From Tetrahymena elliotti 4EA (Eukaryota > Ciliophora > Oligohymenophorea > Hymenostomatida > Tetrahymenidae), in contig JH720325.1 of assembly GCA_000231825.2 (NCBI GenBank), positions 795,766-859,765 of the forward strand: DNA of 64,000 bases, given 5' to 3'. Under the pieces are notes generated by a model. The model had not been told where the DNA came from. It made no database searches and saw only the letters and a list, made by a program, of their open reading frames with translations. Position 1 is the stretch's first letter. Each line of letters begins with the position of its first letter. A program made the position numbers and the translations under genes. Below are positions 47,301-60,639 of this stretch, piece by piece.

Positions 47301-48848
47301 GAATGTAGAATACATTAAAAATCCCTCAATGTGTTAGAATTATTTGAAAATAATAGAATAGTTTACAGTCCTTATGTCTCTTAGTAGCAAAAATTAATAT
47401 CTTTTAACTATTAAAATGGCAATGCTTTAAATCAAAACGAGTATTTGGATTACTTTTCAAGTCCTCAAAGGTCTTTTAGGGATGATTATGAAGACTCTGA
47501 GAATGGTGGCTAAGATAATTCAATAGAATCTATTGATGAATAATAGAAACAAAGCACAAAAAATATTTATTTAACAAACACAATATTATTTAAATAGAAA
47601 TTTGTTGATAGATGGCAAGAGTATTTTTCATCACATGCCTAATTGATATGCGTTTGCTTTGAATGCAATGATAAAGCATAAAATTTCTATTTGAATACAA
47701 TTTTAGAATAAAGAAAAAAGAAAGAAAGAGAATTAAAATTATTAAGAGAAACTTTACTATTAATGACTGATTAAAAAAGCAACTAAAATCTACGTGCCCC
47801 TACTTTATAATAATAAGATGAATAAGATAATTAAAAGAGAGATCCATCTCTACCTAGCTATAATGTCAATACTTTTAACTTCAAAAAAGGAGGAGAAAAT
47901 ATTATAAATTCCAATTAAGTTATAGAAGAAGAAAATTATGAAGATTAGAGCTAAAACGAAGACAAATTAAGTAAATTTGAATATTAGGAAAATAATATCA
48001 GTGGAGATTATGCATATAATAGAAATGAATAACTAGATTAATTTACAGATTAGAATTATGAATATGATAACTAGTAGCAAGATGATAAGCTTATTTAATC
48101 AAGTAGAAGCTAAATTTAAAAGTTAAGTTAGAGCTAAAGAACTATCAAATCAGAGAAAAGAACTCATCCACAAAACCAAAATTAAGATGATGGATCTGAA
48201 GCTAATGAAGATGACATTAAAAATTTAAATGAACAAATAGCTAACAGATCCTTTAGAGTTTTATCTGCTCGAAAAAGTTCTGTTGGATAATTTGATGATA
48301 GTTATTAGGAGGGATAACCAAGTGAATTAAATTCTAGTTAAAATTCAGAAAATGATAGTGAAGAAAGTAGCAATTATTAAGAAAAAGACAAATAAACTAA
48401 TATCATTAGTAGTATCTAAGCTAATAGCAAAAATAACGTCAACTAATTTGATGAAGATGATGAAGACGAAGATGAGGAAGAAGAAGAAAATGATGAACAC
48501 GAGGACCATCATAATTATTAAGATGATTAACAATTAAACCAAGAATTATCTTCAAAAAAAATGAATGTATAAGAGAGTTTGTTAGAACAATTTGGAAATA
48601 AACAAAAAATGAATAATAATTTAAATGACTTATCAAAAGATACATTTTAATTGGATACTTAGGCATATAAAAATTCATTTTAATTAAATGAGGTGAATGA
48701 GCTTGAGGAAGAAAATAGAAAATCTACATAAAAAAGCCATTAAATAGAATAAAACACAGAAAGGAGTCTAGAAAATCTGAAAGTAGATTATATTTATGAA
48801 AAGGATAATATTATTGAAGATGACCAATAAAAAGAAGATAAAATATGA
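41329..48848 (+). CDS. Large polytopic membrane protein, tandem paralog 1, ~2125 aa
   Basis: Thirteen exons: 41329-41589, 41675-41722, 41779-41886, 42232-43382, 43454-43709, 43759-44227, 44281-44455, 44570-44703, 44761-44829, 44886-45253, 45363-45714, 45776-46910, 46997-48848. All join in phase to 2,126 codons including TGA. A hydrophobic start (MKWLIYNYVINLFQIMVLAQ) looks like a signal peptide for a ~470-residue ectodomain with paired Cys (SDVCEDVQFTC). Eight to ten membrane segments follow, with the conserved blocks DGNIWQEKIWTRG, SISGLGAIDFFDYLF, ALGISTFEKTSQV and WCFSSQYFFC. The cytoplasmic C-terminal half is Gln/Asn-rich and acidic, with zinc-ribbon-like CxxC pairs (C1582/C1585 in CYYC, C1729/C1732 in CFEC). 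I do not recognise the family; a channel, receptor or ciliary membrane role is only conjecture. A paralog follows directly. Confidence 0.85.
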
Positions 48849-49503
48849 TTTAAATATTTTCTATCATTCATAACATTGAATTAATTTTCGATGCTACTAA
48901 ATAATTAAACAAATTAAATAAAATTAAAATTTCATATATTCCAACTACCCTCCATCATAATAATATCATCAAATATTTTTTATGATTCTATTGATGTTTG
49001 TAAAATTATTAAAAAGAATAAAAATATAATTTCAATAAATCTATTTTCCAAAAATTTTTTTGTTTTTTTACATCAATTCATTTCAGATTAAATTTTAATT
49101 TCCTCAAAAAATTTGTTTCAATCTTCTCTATTAAGATTCCTCCAAAAAATTTCAAGCGTTGTGAAATACAAATTAAATATGATGAAGATTTTCATTTTAA
49201 TAACATATTTATTTATTTTTTGTTGTTCAAAATATAAAAAATCCTTTGAGTATTTACAAAGATTCAAAAAATTTAGAAATTGAGAATCTTTAAAAAATGA
49301 GATGATTTATTTATTCATTTGAGTACCTATAAATACTTACTATTAAAATGAAATAAAATAGTAATAAATTGTGAATTTGAAATAAATTTTGTTAAAAAAA
49401 CAAATGATCTAAATTGAATAATATTATGCATTTGAAAAGAATATTAATCAAATCTTTAAATTAAATTAGCTGAACAATATTAATAATTATCTATTAGTTA
49501 AAT
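48849..49503. other. Spacer between tandem paralogs
   Basis: About 655 A/T-rich bases with no coding frame; it must hold the 3' end of one paralog and the promoter of the next. No obvious repeat of the 5' flank of the first copy was noticed. Confidence 0.65.
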
Positions 49504-52500
49504 ATGAGAATCTATTCCCAGAGAAAAAATAAAAGATATACAAAAATATTTCTAAATTTACTGTTTATTTTTATCTGTTTAGTTACCATTCTTTGTGAAT
49601 AAATCTCTTTGAAATCTGAATAAACTAAGTAAGTTCAATCTTATTTTATTAATTTAAGCATATAATAATGATGGATTATTAAAACTTAATCTAATATAAA
49701 GATAATAGCAACCATTTAGATAGAGACATCTAACTATTTCTAATACTTTTTATGTAAATCCTTTAGCAAAGGATATGCACCCAAAAGCTCTTGAATGCGT
49801 AATTAACATAAATGAATATTTGGAAAAATAAATAGTGTTATTTAATTTATAATTAGTAAACTGAATAAGATAAGTAGAATTTGGAGCCTAATTGTATTTT
49901 CTAAATAGTAAATTATTTTTATGTCGTATCAAGCCAGTAAGTTTTAGTAAAATAATAATTTAGCCTATACAAAGTATAGTGATAATAACTTTTGACTTTA
50001 GACATATTATGGATATCGCATAAACTTAAAATATCAACTTTGATTATGGGGAAGATTGGGATGTAATATAAAGAATAACTTGCTTATTATTTTTTTATCA
50101 AAAATTATGAGTTTTTTTTTTAATTCAAGCATTTTATCCTATTTAAATTTTTTAATAGTGAATTTTTTTAATTAATAAATTAATGAATAGATTTTGATTG
50201 CATTTAATAGCACATTAACTCTGAAAGATTTGTAAAATGATCTATCTCCTTTTTAAATAGATTTACCAGAAATGTTTATAAATAATAAGAATTAAAAAGA
50301 ATAAACTCATGTTTTTAAAATCTTTGCTTATGAAGATATAAATTTAGCAATATTTGTAAGAATTCTAGATTTAGAATATGTTAATATGAGAATGCTATTT
50401 AAACAAACTGCTCGTATTTAAATTTAACAACCATAGAGATCTGACTTTAATTAAAATAAATTATTCATGTTTGTTCTTAAAAATCAACAAAGTATTAATC
50501 TCCCTCTGAATATACCAGTATTAGATATTGGTGAATCTTACCCTGAAACACTTATTACTTATTCACCTTTTGACACAAGCCAGAACCTTCAAAAAAATAT
50601 TTTGACAAGCTATTAAAATACTACATATTCAAGTAACGATATTTTTTGGAAAAATAAAGAATAGATAGCTATACCATATATCCCTTTTATGAGTAATTGT
50701 AAAAAAAGTGGATAATATATTTATTTACATGAATATATAGAAGACGATAAAAAATGTACTTTATATAGCCCATAAAATACTATTCCAATTGAATAAATTG
50801 GATTTAAATAAATACCTACTTCAGATGAGTGTGAAGATATTAGATTTTAGTGCTTATTAGATGAAGCTTTTAATAATTAAAATAACTATCCTAAATTCTA
50901 TGAATAAGACAAAGAAACAAAGCTATTTTTTATCACATAAAATCCTATTAACATAAGAACTGACCTAACAAGTCAAAATAGCTTAAAATAATTGAAATTA
51001 ATTCCAGTTAAAACAAAAAATACTGTACCTTCATCTAAACTACCTAAAACTATAAATCTAGAAATTCAATATTATTAAGTTGATAAATACACCAAAAAAA
51101 TCATAGCTGCTGAAATGAGTTTTGGATCTTTTATCGATATAGAGGAGAGCAGTTACAATTCATCCTCTACTTTTTAGTTTAATTTTGTTCTTTCATTCCA
51201 CTCAATGTCTCATTCAGAATTAGCGATTGCATTTGCTTTAGAATGGGAAGTATATCTCTTGCTCTGTAGTATCATAGGATCACTCTCTATCGGCTTTATT
51301 TTAATTTATCATATTTACTTCAGGATAGCAAACTTGTAACAATTATTTTTAAATATCAATATACAAAGTAACAAAATTTTTTTAATTAGGATTTTCAGAA
51401 GAAAAATGCTGAGAGAAAAAAATTCTATTTTTCGATTCAGTTTTGTTTTTTTCAAGAAAAAACTGAATAGTGTATTGTATTATTTCAAACTTTACTAACC
51501 TATCCTATGCGGTGTAATACTTGGAGTTTTCTTTAGTTTCTTTCTATAGAGTTTGGCTTCAATAGCTATGCTAGGAAATTTTTGGAGTTATTCAATAACT
51601 ACCTGTGATACACTGACAACTGATTAAATTTGTGAAACTTCAATTTTAGAATTTTTTCATGTAAAATCTTTCACTAAATTACCCTTTTTACAATGAAAAA
51701 TAACAAATATTCTAAATTAATATTTTCAAACATTTGACAAAATAACTTATGAGATGTTTTATAAATTTTAATATTTCATTAAAGTAATGCTTTTTCTTTA
51801 CCTAAATTTAATATGCTTATTGATATTACTGCCAAATAAACTGATTTAATTATTTGATATTGAAATGAAATCTATTTTTTTTAATTTTAGGGATAGAAAG
51901 TAACAGAGTCTATTAGAAGAGGTAGATTGGGCTTTTCAATTATTTTAATAGGGTTGTATGGGTGTATAAGAGTCAGTGGAATTTTTTTCCCTTCCTCTAC
52001 TTAAGATAAGATTAACGATAATATAGATACTTGTATTTAAGATATAAATGGATAATAATAAAAATTAGTAAAAACATTAAACAAGTTGATCGAAAGAGAT
52101 AAAATAATGGCCACTGAATATTATGATGGAAACATTTGGGAAGAAAAGATATGGAAAAGGGGATAGTATATCTTTATGTCTATTGTTGTTTGGATCATTA
52201 TGTTAGTTATTTTAAATTTATCTTTTTCTACTTTTTATGGTGATAATATTTGGCTCTTTACTGCTCTCCTTAAAATTACATAACTTTTTATTCAAGAAGG
52301 CTTAAAGGTTTACATGAAAAATGAGTTACTTATCAGCTCTTTTAACTGTGTCATTTGTATTTATCTTTTTTAAATAAATTAAATATTTAATGAATCTTTT
52401 GAACAAATTTTAATTTTGATAAAAATTTACCTCTTAATTTAAAGCCTGCACTCTTATAGTTTCAGGTCTTGGAGCTCATGATTTTAATGAATATTTGTTT

Positions 52501-55500
52501 ACTTTCTTTGTTAGCTTAGGAATTTCAACATTTGAAAAGACAAATTAAGTTCTTCTTGTTCACCACATAGCTCATTAAGCTTTTAGATTTATAAAAGCAA
52601 TTAAGAATTGGATTTAAAAGTAAATTTACAAAAAAATATCTGTTTCTTGAAATAGTTTATTAAGTAATTTTTAAAACATAAAAAAGATAATTTGAATATG
52701 AATCTCCAGAAGATGAAACTTATTCAAATAGTTTTGAAAGAGAAAGTACTTTAAATAGTGAAAATTAAGGTTAAAAAAATTTAGATCCTGGTAAATAATT
52801 TTTAATGAAAATTACATTTTTATGACTTTAAATTAAATTAGATAATAGTGAAATAATATTAACTGAAAGATATGAAGAAAGCATGGATACTTATGATGAT
52901 AATTGTATTTTCAATTAATTATTTTAATTAAATTTTAAAACTAAATTTATCAATAAGTTGATTAACATTCTTTCAAAATATTTGGTTCTCCAAATAAAAA
53001 TGATATCTTAAAAGGAGATAAAGATTAAATGCTTGCTTCTACTTAGAAAAAAATTTAATTTGCTGATATTTAATAATCTAAAAAATTGGTTGATTTTGCT
53101 CAAACAGAAGAAGATTAGAATGAATAAGATGAAAATAAAAATTTTGATGAATTTGAAGATAAATTTTAAAGATTTTTAGATCATAAAATAAGTAAATAAT
53201 TCATGAAATTTCATCCATAAAATGAAAAACAGCTGACACCAGAGTAAGAATACAAAGAATATGGAAGTTAAATAATTAAAGTTTACTCAGATTTTTGTAA
53301 TGTCTCTCTGACTTTGCTCTAAACAGTAACCTCTTTTAAATTGTACTTATTATAATTATTTTTTTTCAAATAAGCCATTTTAGATAGTCTAAATGTGGAT
53401 GTTTTATGATGCAAGTTAGTCTTTTGTTAAGTGGCATATTTCAAAAGCAGGGTTAGTGTTTTATTTATTGTTTAACGTGACTAATATACCTTTTCAAATA
53501 GTTATGGATATTTTACTACTCAAATCAGTTGAATAGCTTCATTAAATTTATATAAGCGATTATGTAAATTAGGTACGTTAAAGGTATCAAAATAGAAAAT
53601 ATAATTGGAAGAGAGATGATGAAAATGACTTCTTAAAAATGATTGAGAAAGAAGTTTAATACATTGATATTTGGTGTTTTTCATCCTAGTATTTCTTTTG
53701 CTAAAGCTTATTTGTTGGAAGTAAAATGTATGATTTTAATTATAAGTTGACATGTTTATTTTAAACTAAAAGGTTCTATGGCTGTTATAAATGGATTTCT
53801 TACAATTCTAGCTAATAAATATAATTTTTTAATAGATGAATATTTAATTACAATAACTATATCTTGGATAATTATTTGTGTTTTAGTTGAATAAATATTT
53901 GTTAAAATTTATAATCATATTTCTTTATGGAAAGTAGAGGCTAAGAATAAATCTAAGGAAAATAAATAAAAGGAAGAATTTATTGATGAAATCAAATTTA
54001 CAGAGCAATAATTATTACCTAGTTAGTATATCGAAAAAGAATAGCATCTGTTCTAAACAACAGAAATGTATATAAGAGATTTTAATTAAATTAATAACGA
54101 CAAAAGAATTTAGGATACAATCGAAGACTGTTAGCAGCCTTATGCTCCTGTTAATGTTTTTTCAAGGGATAATATTTTTTTCAAACAGAATTCTGCTTAT
54201 GACAGACAAATGAGAATTAAAAGAAGCTAAAGCTAATCCCATTATGGTAAACTAAGTAAAGGGAATTTTGAGTATGAAAATAAATTTTCACTCAATAATT
54301 AGCTTCCTTATCCTAGCTTTAGTGACTTTGATAGATAATAATAAAACTTACACTTTAACAAACAAATTAGCTAAAAGTCTGAATAATCTTTAGATTATCC
54401 AAATTGTTAGCTAAGTGAGTTAAAAGAACTTATTGATAAAAATAAATATATCAAACTTTTTTTTGAAGAAGCTGTTGATGAGCTTAAATAATCAGATTTA
54501 AGAATTCAAAACTACCTAGTTGAGATATTTTAAGAAAAAGTATCTTTTAAGTAATTTATATTAATATTTGTCTATTCAAAAGAAAATAAAGCTTTGCTTG
54601 AATTAAATAATTTTAATTTTTTCATTCTAAAAATTTTACTGAATTTGATCAAATTTATTCGCTTTAAATCATCCCTTGATTTGAAATATGTAAGTTAAAA
54701 ATTTTAGAATTGATTGTTCTTTCTTTTTGATCATCAACTATAAACAAAATTTATTTGTCAAAAAATACTTTTAAAGAATTTCGTAAACCAATCAATTGAA
54801 AATTTGAAAATATAGAAAATAGTTAGAAGAAATTAAATTTTTAATTTTGCAAATTGGCTTCAAATCATCAAAGTAATAAATTGTTTTAAAAAAAGTCTCA
54901 GCTTGGAACAAAAATATGAATAAATCGTTGATAAATACAGAAAATTTGATCCCGAACCTTAAAAGAAACAATAAAAATGGCTAAAAATTAGGGAGAAAAT
55001 AAATTAGTCTGTGGATTTAAAAAACAAGTGGTTAAAACTGTAGGATAAATATCCAAGATTAGAAAATAATGAATATTAAAATGAGCAATTTAAATAAAAC
55101 TTCTTAAAAAATAACAAAAGATGGCTACAAAAAAATATAAAATTGCTTTTTGAAGATTTGATGAAAGGGGAATCAAATAAATGCTTAAAATAGTAATTTA
55201 TTTTTTACTTTTAAGTTTTAAAAACTTTTTATAAATATAAAGAAATAGGTAATTTATACTTCAAGAATTTAAAACCATTTATGGAAAACTTAAAATAAAA
55301 AAATCAAACTAAAAATAACATTTACCAGAAGAAAATAATTCACCTTCAATTCAATGGTTTTAAACTATTTCTACTGTTAAGAAAGTATCTTATAAAAATG
55401 CTGCTTCCATTATCAAATATTGGCTTCAAAGATCTAGGACATAAACTTTAGCTGAAAAATGTGTTGCTGGTTATATGCTTTAAGGAGAAAATAGGTGTTG

Positions 55501-57030
55501 TCTTTACTGCAAATCCTCTTGGGCAGTTACTATGTAAATATATAATTACAATGTTGAGGATCTGTTTCTAAAATTTTTTAAAGCAGAATGTAGAAAATAG
55601 AAATAAGTAAATTGTTTCTTTATCAACATATAAAGATATTTTATTTATTTTTTGATTTTTTTAAGAAAATAATGTTTAAATTAATAAAAATAAAGTATTT
55701 AAACGTGTTTTAAATTGTCAATGGGATAACAAAGTAGAAAGTGAAACTATTTTAGAATAGTTCTTCAAGGAGAGATACAAAAAAATTTGATAATTTTCAA
55801 TCTATTGATAATAACTCTTCAGATGCTATTTTTGAGTCTCATAATGATCAAAACTCTTATTTTATCACAAGATAGTAAAAATTTATTGAATCGTGGCAGG
55901 AGTTCTTTTTCTTTCATGCCAAATTTGTAAATATTTGTTTGAGGTGTAATGATATAGCACAGAATGCATACTTAGAAAAAGTCTCTGAAAAGAGAAGATA
56001 GAATATTCAGATCTATTTATAAGAAATTACTTTAAAAAATTGTAATGCAGATACTGATAAGGAAAAAGAGGATGAATTTGATGATAAACAAATAAACTCT
56101 CCATTACTTATAAGAAATTTTCTTAATCATAGAGAATCTTATTCTATAGAATTAACTCCTAAAAATAATTAGCTATTAAGTTAGTAGCCTGTGGAAGACT
56201 AAATTTTCCATTCAGTTAACTTACAGCAAAATAAATATTAGTCTCTATAATTATAAGAAAACAAAATAATATAGGAAGAAAATAATGAAGATTAAAGTTA
56301 GGGTGATAAATCTAGTATAACTGATTAAGAATAATTCTTTTCACCCTAACCTAAAAGAAAGAAAAGCTCAATACACAGTATGGTTAGTTCAAGAAAATCT
56401 TATAGTTCAACAAGGCATCACCATCCTTCATAATATTCAAATTCTCATCAGAATCACTCAAAATTTCATTTATTTGGAGCAAATTTAGAATAAGAAGCCA
56501 AACATCTAAAAGAAGATTAATATCCATTTAGTATTGATAACGATAATTAAGATAAACTTAGTATAAGAAAAAAGTAAAGTGAATACGTTATTGATTAGTA
56601 GGATCAATTAGAAGGATCTAAAACAAGTAGGAGTGCAAAGTCTATTTAAAAAACTCATCCTGAAATTTCATTAAATAATTTAGATGAAGCTAAGTTTAAA
56701 GATTTTACCTAAACTGATAAATAAATTTAACTGATTAATCAAATTTTGGAAACCAATTAACATAAATCTTTTCGTTTAATTCAAAGAAATAGTTAATCTC
56801 AAAAATTGAATGATTAAGAACTGGATTTCATGTAACTTTCTAATACTTAATAGCTTTCAAAGAATGAGCCATCAATAAATAATGAGGAGACTGTAAATTA
56901 GATAAATAGTAACAATTTAGAATAGAGTACTGAACAAAGAGTTGATTTCCCAAACTAACCTGAGAGTAGCTCAGATTCTTCTGAAGAATCATCAGATGCA
57001 GAATCTAATACAGATAAAAAAGAATAGTGA
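49504..57030 (+). CDS. Large polytopic membrane protein, tandem paralog 2, ~2000 aa
   Basis: The same architecture as the gene just upstream. A signal-peptide-like start (KIFLNLLFIFICLVTILC) leads to the YVNPLAKDMHP block that matches YVNPLKSGMYP-type sequence in copy 1. Short exons at 49875-49907 and 49964-50062 mirror two short exons of copy 1. A 1,470-nt exon (50191-51660) carries the ectodomain, first membrane spans and ..LGNFWSY. Later exons repeat RRGRLGF, DGNIWEEKIWKRG, SGLGAHDFNEYLFTFFVSLG, IDIWCFSSQYFFC. The C-terminal tail has CLYC and CLRC pairs, long Gln/Asn/Ser stretches and ends SSDSSEESSDAESNTDKKEQ. The exon 1/2 boundary near 49594-49708 is ambiguous, and not every 3' exon was mapped base by base. 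Gene extent and paralogy are secure, function unknown. Confidence 0.82.
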
Positions 57031-59294
57031 AGTTAGTTAGTTAGTTCGTCAGTCTAATAAATATATTTCTAATTATTAACAAAATTGAGAATTTGTAATA
57101 AAATTTAATTGAATTTGGCTAATTTTACTTTTGTATGATTTAATAAATTAGTTAAAGAATTATCAAGATTATTTCATATTTAAGTTACTTTCAATATTAT
57201 TTCTCGATAACAGTTATCTGAGCTAAATGATTTTAGATGATTAAAAATATGACTAACAAATACTCCACACTCTATCTAACAAATACTATTTTAAATTTAA
57301 AAAAGATTTAACAATAAAGTTAAAGAAAATTACATTAAATATAATAAATTTTAAAATATTAAAAAGTGGCTATCATGTAATAATAATTTTATTCAAGAAT
57401 AATACTTTTTATTTAAATTAAAAAATTTCCTACTATATTATTTATTTAATTAAGATTCATATTAGGATTAACTTTTTTAATTTAAAATTTGTTGATTTTT
57501 TTATATGACTAATTGATTTCAACTCAGAAAATCTAAAATTTAGAAAAAGTGAAAGAAATTTTGATTGGTCGGTCAATGAATAATTTCTTTTAAACTTCGA
57601 ATTTATTAATGTAAAGTGTATTAAAAATATAATAGCATAGTATCATTCAATATATTTTTGAATAAGTTAAAAAATAGATTTTGTGAACAATTTCGGATAT
57701 ATTTAATTGTAGTATTTAATCAATATGTAAAATATTATAAACCCTACCCCATTTAATAATATCATAAATTTATCTTTTTTAATTCAAAATAATGCCAGGG
57801 TTAGAAAAAATTTAATCCAATTATTTTATCCTTAGAGATTACACTTACATCTAAAATACCCCTTGAATTGAAAATAAATATTTTAAAGTGATTAGTGTAG
57901 TTCTGATGTATTCTAACTCTTGTTTTTTGTGGTTTTTAATGGCTTTAATAAAAAAAAATATCAATTATCTCATGAATTTGATTTTTACTTATTTTTATTC
58001 GAAGAAAGACTAAATTTATTTTTCTCATTTTAAAAGAAAAGATTTTTGCGTTATGAGAAATTAAAATCTATTCATTAGAATATTTAATAAAACTATTAAA
58101 TTTTTTTTCAATAATAGATTAACATTTTTTAAGTAAAGATATATAATAAGTGAATGAAATTACATTTTATAAAATAAAGCAGCATTTTGATATACAAATA
58201 AACAATTCTTTTAAAAACGATTGAGTGTTTTAATAATCACCTAAAAATGCTTAAAACAAAAAAAATATGTTGAAGGAGGAAAATTTATAATAATAAATTT
58301 CAATCAATAATTTTATTTTCAAGAAAATAAATTTGATATTTTTTATTTATTTATCTTGTTTCCTTCACCTATTTCAATAAACGAAAAAAAAAATTTGTAT
58401 CTAATTATTTAACATATGTTAAAAAATAACAAATTTATCAATCGAAATACATTAGATATCTCTCAAAAGCCAAATATATTTTTTGGTTTATTTATTTTGA
58501 TTTTACAATCAAAATTTTTGTAAATAAAAATATTTCTTTCGCTTCATGCTTTTTATTATCATAAAAGAAAATATCATTTAAGAAGCTTCATATCAATGAT
58601 CATTTATTAGAAGTCATTTAAATAATTTATTTAAAATTATAAGGAAAATCTGATTATTTCTTTATCGACTAACTTGAATCATTTTTACCACATTTGATTG
58701 AGCGAATGATGTAATATAAAAATCGAAATAAATATTTTTTGAATCTATCTTTACAATTTTTTTATTTGTATTAGAAATAAGAGTTATTTGTTATTTTAAA
58801 AAATTTAAATAAGTATATCTATTTATCTTGAATATTTTTAAAAATACATATCTATTTGTATTAAGAAATACATAGAAAATACTTTAAAATCAGATATATA
58901 GAGCTAAATTATTTATATATTTGATATTTATTCTTTTGAGTGGGAGCAATAATACAAAAATATATTTTTTTAACTTTTTGTAATTGATTGTTTTACTTCT
59001 TTACTAACTAATAAATCTTAATAATAATTACTTGTAACTTACCCTACCCATTCACCTAAAAGAAAATTTTCTTTTTGAACAGAAAAATTTGTTTTCTCCT
59101 CATTTTGATAAAAGAAAATACATAAGGAAAAAGAAAGCTAGTCAATTTCAAATAAATACAACAAAAGATTAATTTCAAATAGAAAATTTTGAAATGTAAA
59201 TACATTATATTGTATATAAAATCATAATAACTATTAAATTTAAACAGTTAAGCTCTCTTTACATTCAAATCTAAATATTTAATTTCTCCCAGCG
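57031..59294. other. Long AT-rich intergenic region
   Basis: About 2.3 kb downstream of the second paralog. Only A/T-rich low-complexity sequence; no coding frame or RNA gene recognised. Confidence 0.65.
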
Positions 59295-59750
59295 ATGTCT
59301 TAATAAATAGAAGCGAATTCATATTTTATTTAGATTAATAAATGAGATTTGTTTTTCTTCATCAATATTGACTGAATTGATTGGGGAGAGAATAACTTTT
59401 TAAATTTTAAAGAAAGTACTGTATTATTTGTAGCATCTACGAATAATTTCAATCAACTTTTTCTTAATTTAATAAATAAAACAAAGTAACTTGATCATCA
59501 GATAAGGGTGATTGATAAAGAAGCTTCTATTTTTGAAAAGAAAGATTATAATATATTTATTATATTACTAGACCATATTTCTAATAAAAATGAAGAATTT
59601 AAAAATTTTTAAATTATTTATTTTGCTCACTAAAATTTCTAGAAAATTTTTATCATTTTAGATGTAAAAATACTCAGAAACTAAGCATTACTTGGAATAA
59701 AGCAAATAAAAATATCCAATCAACAAATATTAACAATTTATAAAATTTGA
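59295..59750 (+). pseudogene. Gene-like relic interrupted by two TGA codons
   Basis: From ATG 59295 one frame stays coding-like (ESTVLFVASTNNFNQLFLNL, KQLDHQIRVIDKEASIFEKK, YNIFIILLDHISNKNEEFK) to TGA 59748-59750. It is cut by in-frame TGA at 59343-59345 and 59373-59375. No GT...AG pair was found that removes both. Coding-like residues (FVIGLEELFNELILIMKQ) appear again in the same frame further on. I read it as a decaying gene; an unrecognised intron arrangement is the alternative. The family is unknown. Confidence 0.4.
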
Positions 59751-60111
59751 GCATAGAGAATAGATAGAGTTATAAGCTTTCAAACAAGCAAAAAATAAAT
59801 AATATATATGATTTATTTTAATTGATTTGTAATAGGACTCGAAGAGTTATTTAATGAATTGATTTTAATAATGAAATAATGACGAGCTATCTTGTTTTTT
59901 TTGATTACGAATTTCTTATTTTTGTGAGCTAATAACGCTGTATTTAATTATTAGTAACATCAAGAAATCCAAACAATACTTTTTTTATTTTTTAATTCTT
60001 ACATTTGAATAAATTGATAGTCAATAAAAGATCTACCCACTCAAAAATAGAAGATTTAACAAAATTTTCACAATAAATATTTATGGAATATTTATTTATT
60101 TAAATTTATTA

Positions 60112-60602
60112 TTTCATTTACATATAATCTTTCTTCTTTGCTTTTTCTTCAAATTCTGGAACATTTTGTTGTTCTATTTTTCAACTTCATTTATAGAATG
60201 ATAAATCTTTCAAATCTTCTTTAATAGCAAAATTTTTTAATAAAACTTTCAAATGACATATTCCCTCTTAAAAAAATTTATGTTACTCACTTGATAAATT
60301 TTAATAAAAATTGTTGTTTCATAAGAATTTTATAATTTTTTTGAATAAGCTCAAATACGGGTATATTCTTATTTTTTGGAATAATCTAATAAATAGATAG
60401 AAAAATGTAAGCATCTATAGCATAAAATATAATAAATAGATTGAGTTTGTAATATTTGATCAAATATTTTAGGAAAATAACTAAAAGAAAAAAAACAAAT
60501 AATATTTTTGGAACAAATATCTAAAAAGAATTTAAAATATCTAAATGTGTGTCAAAGTTAAAAGCTATGAATTAGTTTACAACCTTTGAAAAAATTAAAT
60601 TC
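60112..60602 (-). pseudogene. Possible membrane-protein gene fragment
   Basis: On the minus strand, after an acceptor-like TTTTTAG, a TGA-free frame of about 104 codons (60602-60290) encodes FDTHLDILNSFQIFVPK, a strongly hydrophobic hairpin (ILFVFFLLVIFLKYLIKYYK, LFIIFYAIDAYIFLSIYQ) and NIPVFELIQKNYKILMK. A GTGAGT donor follows. A second coding-like piece (VPEFEEKAKKKDYM) ends near 60112 but is separated by TGA codons and lacks a matching phase. No start codon was identified. It is a gene fragment or relic and remains uncertain. Confidence 0.28.
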
Positions 60603-60639
60603 TAAAAAGATAGTTGTTTGATAAATCTGAGTATTTTTA

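Noticed and set aside
48345..48678. Three overlapping frames on both strands
   Set aside because: All are shadows of the acidic Asp/Glu-rich tail of membrane paralog 1, where GAT/GAA repeats keep other frames open.
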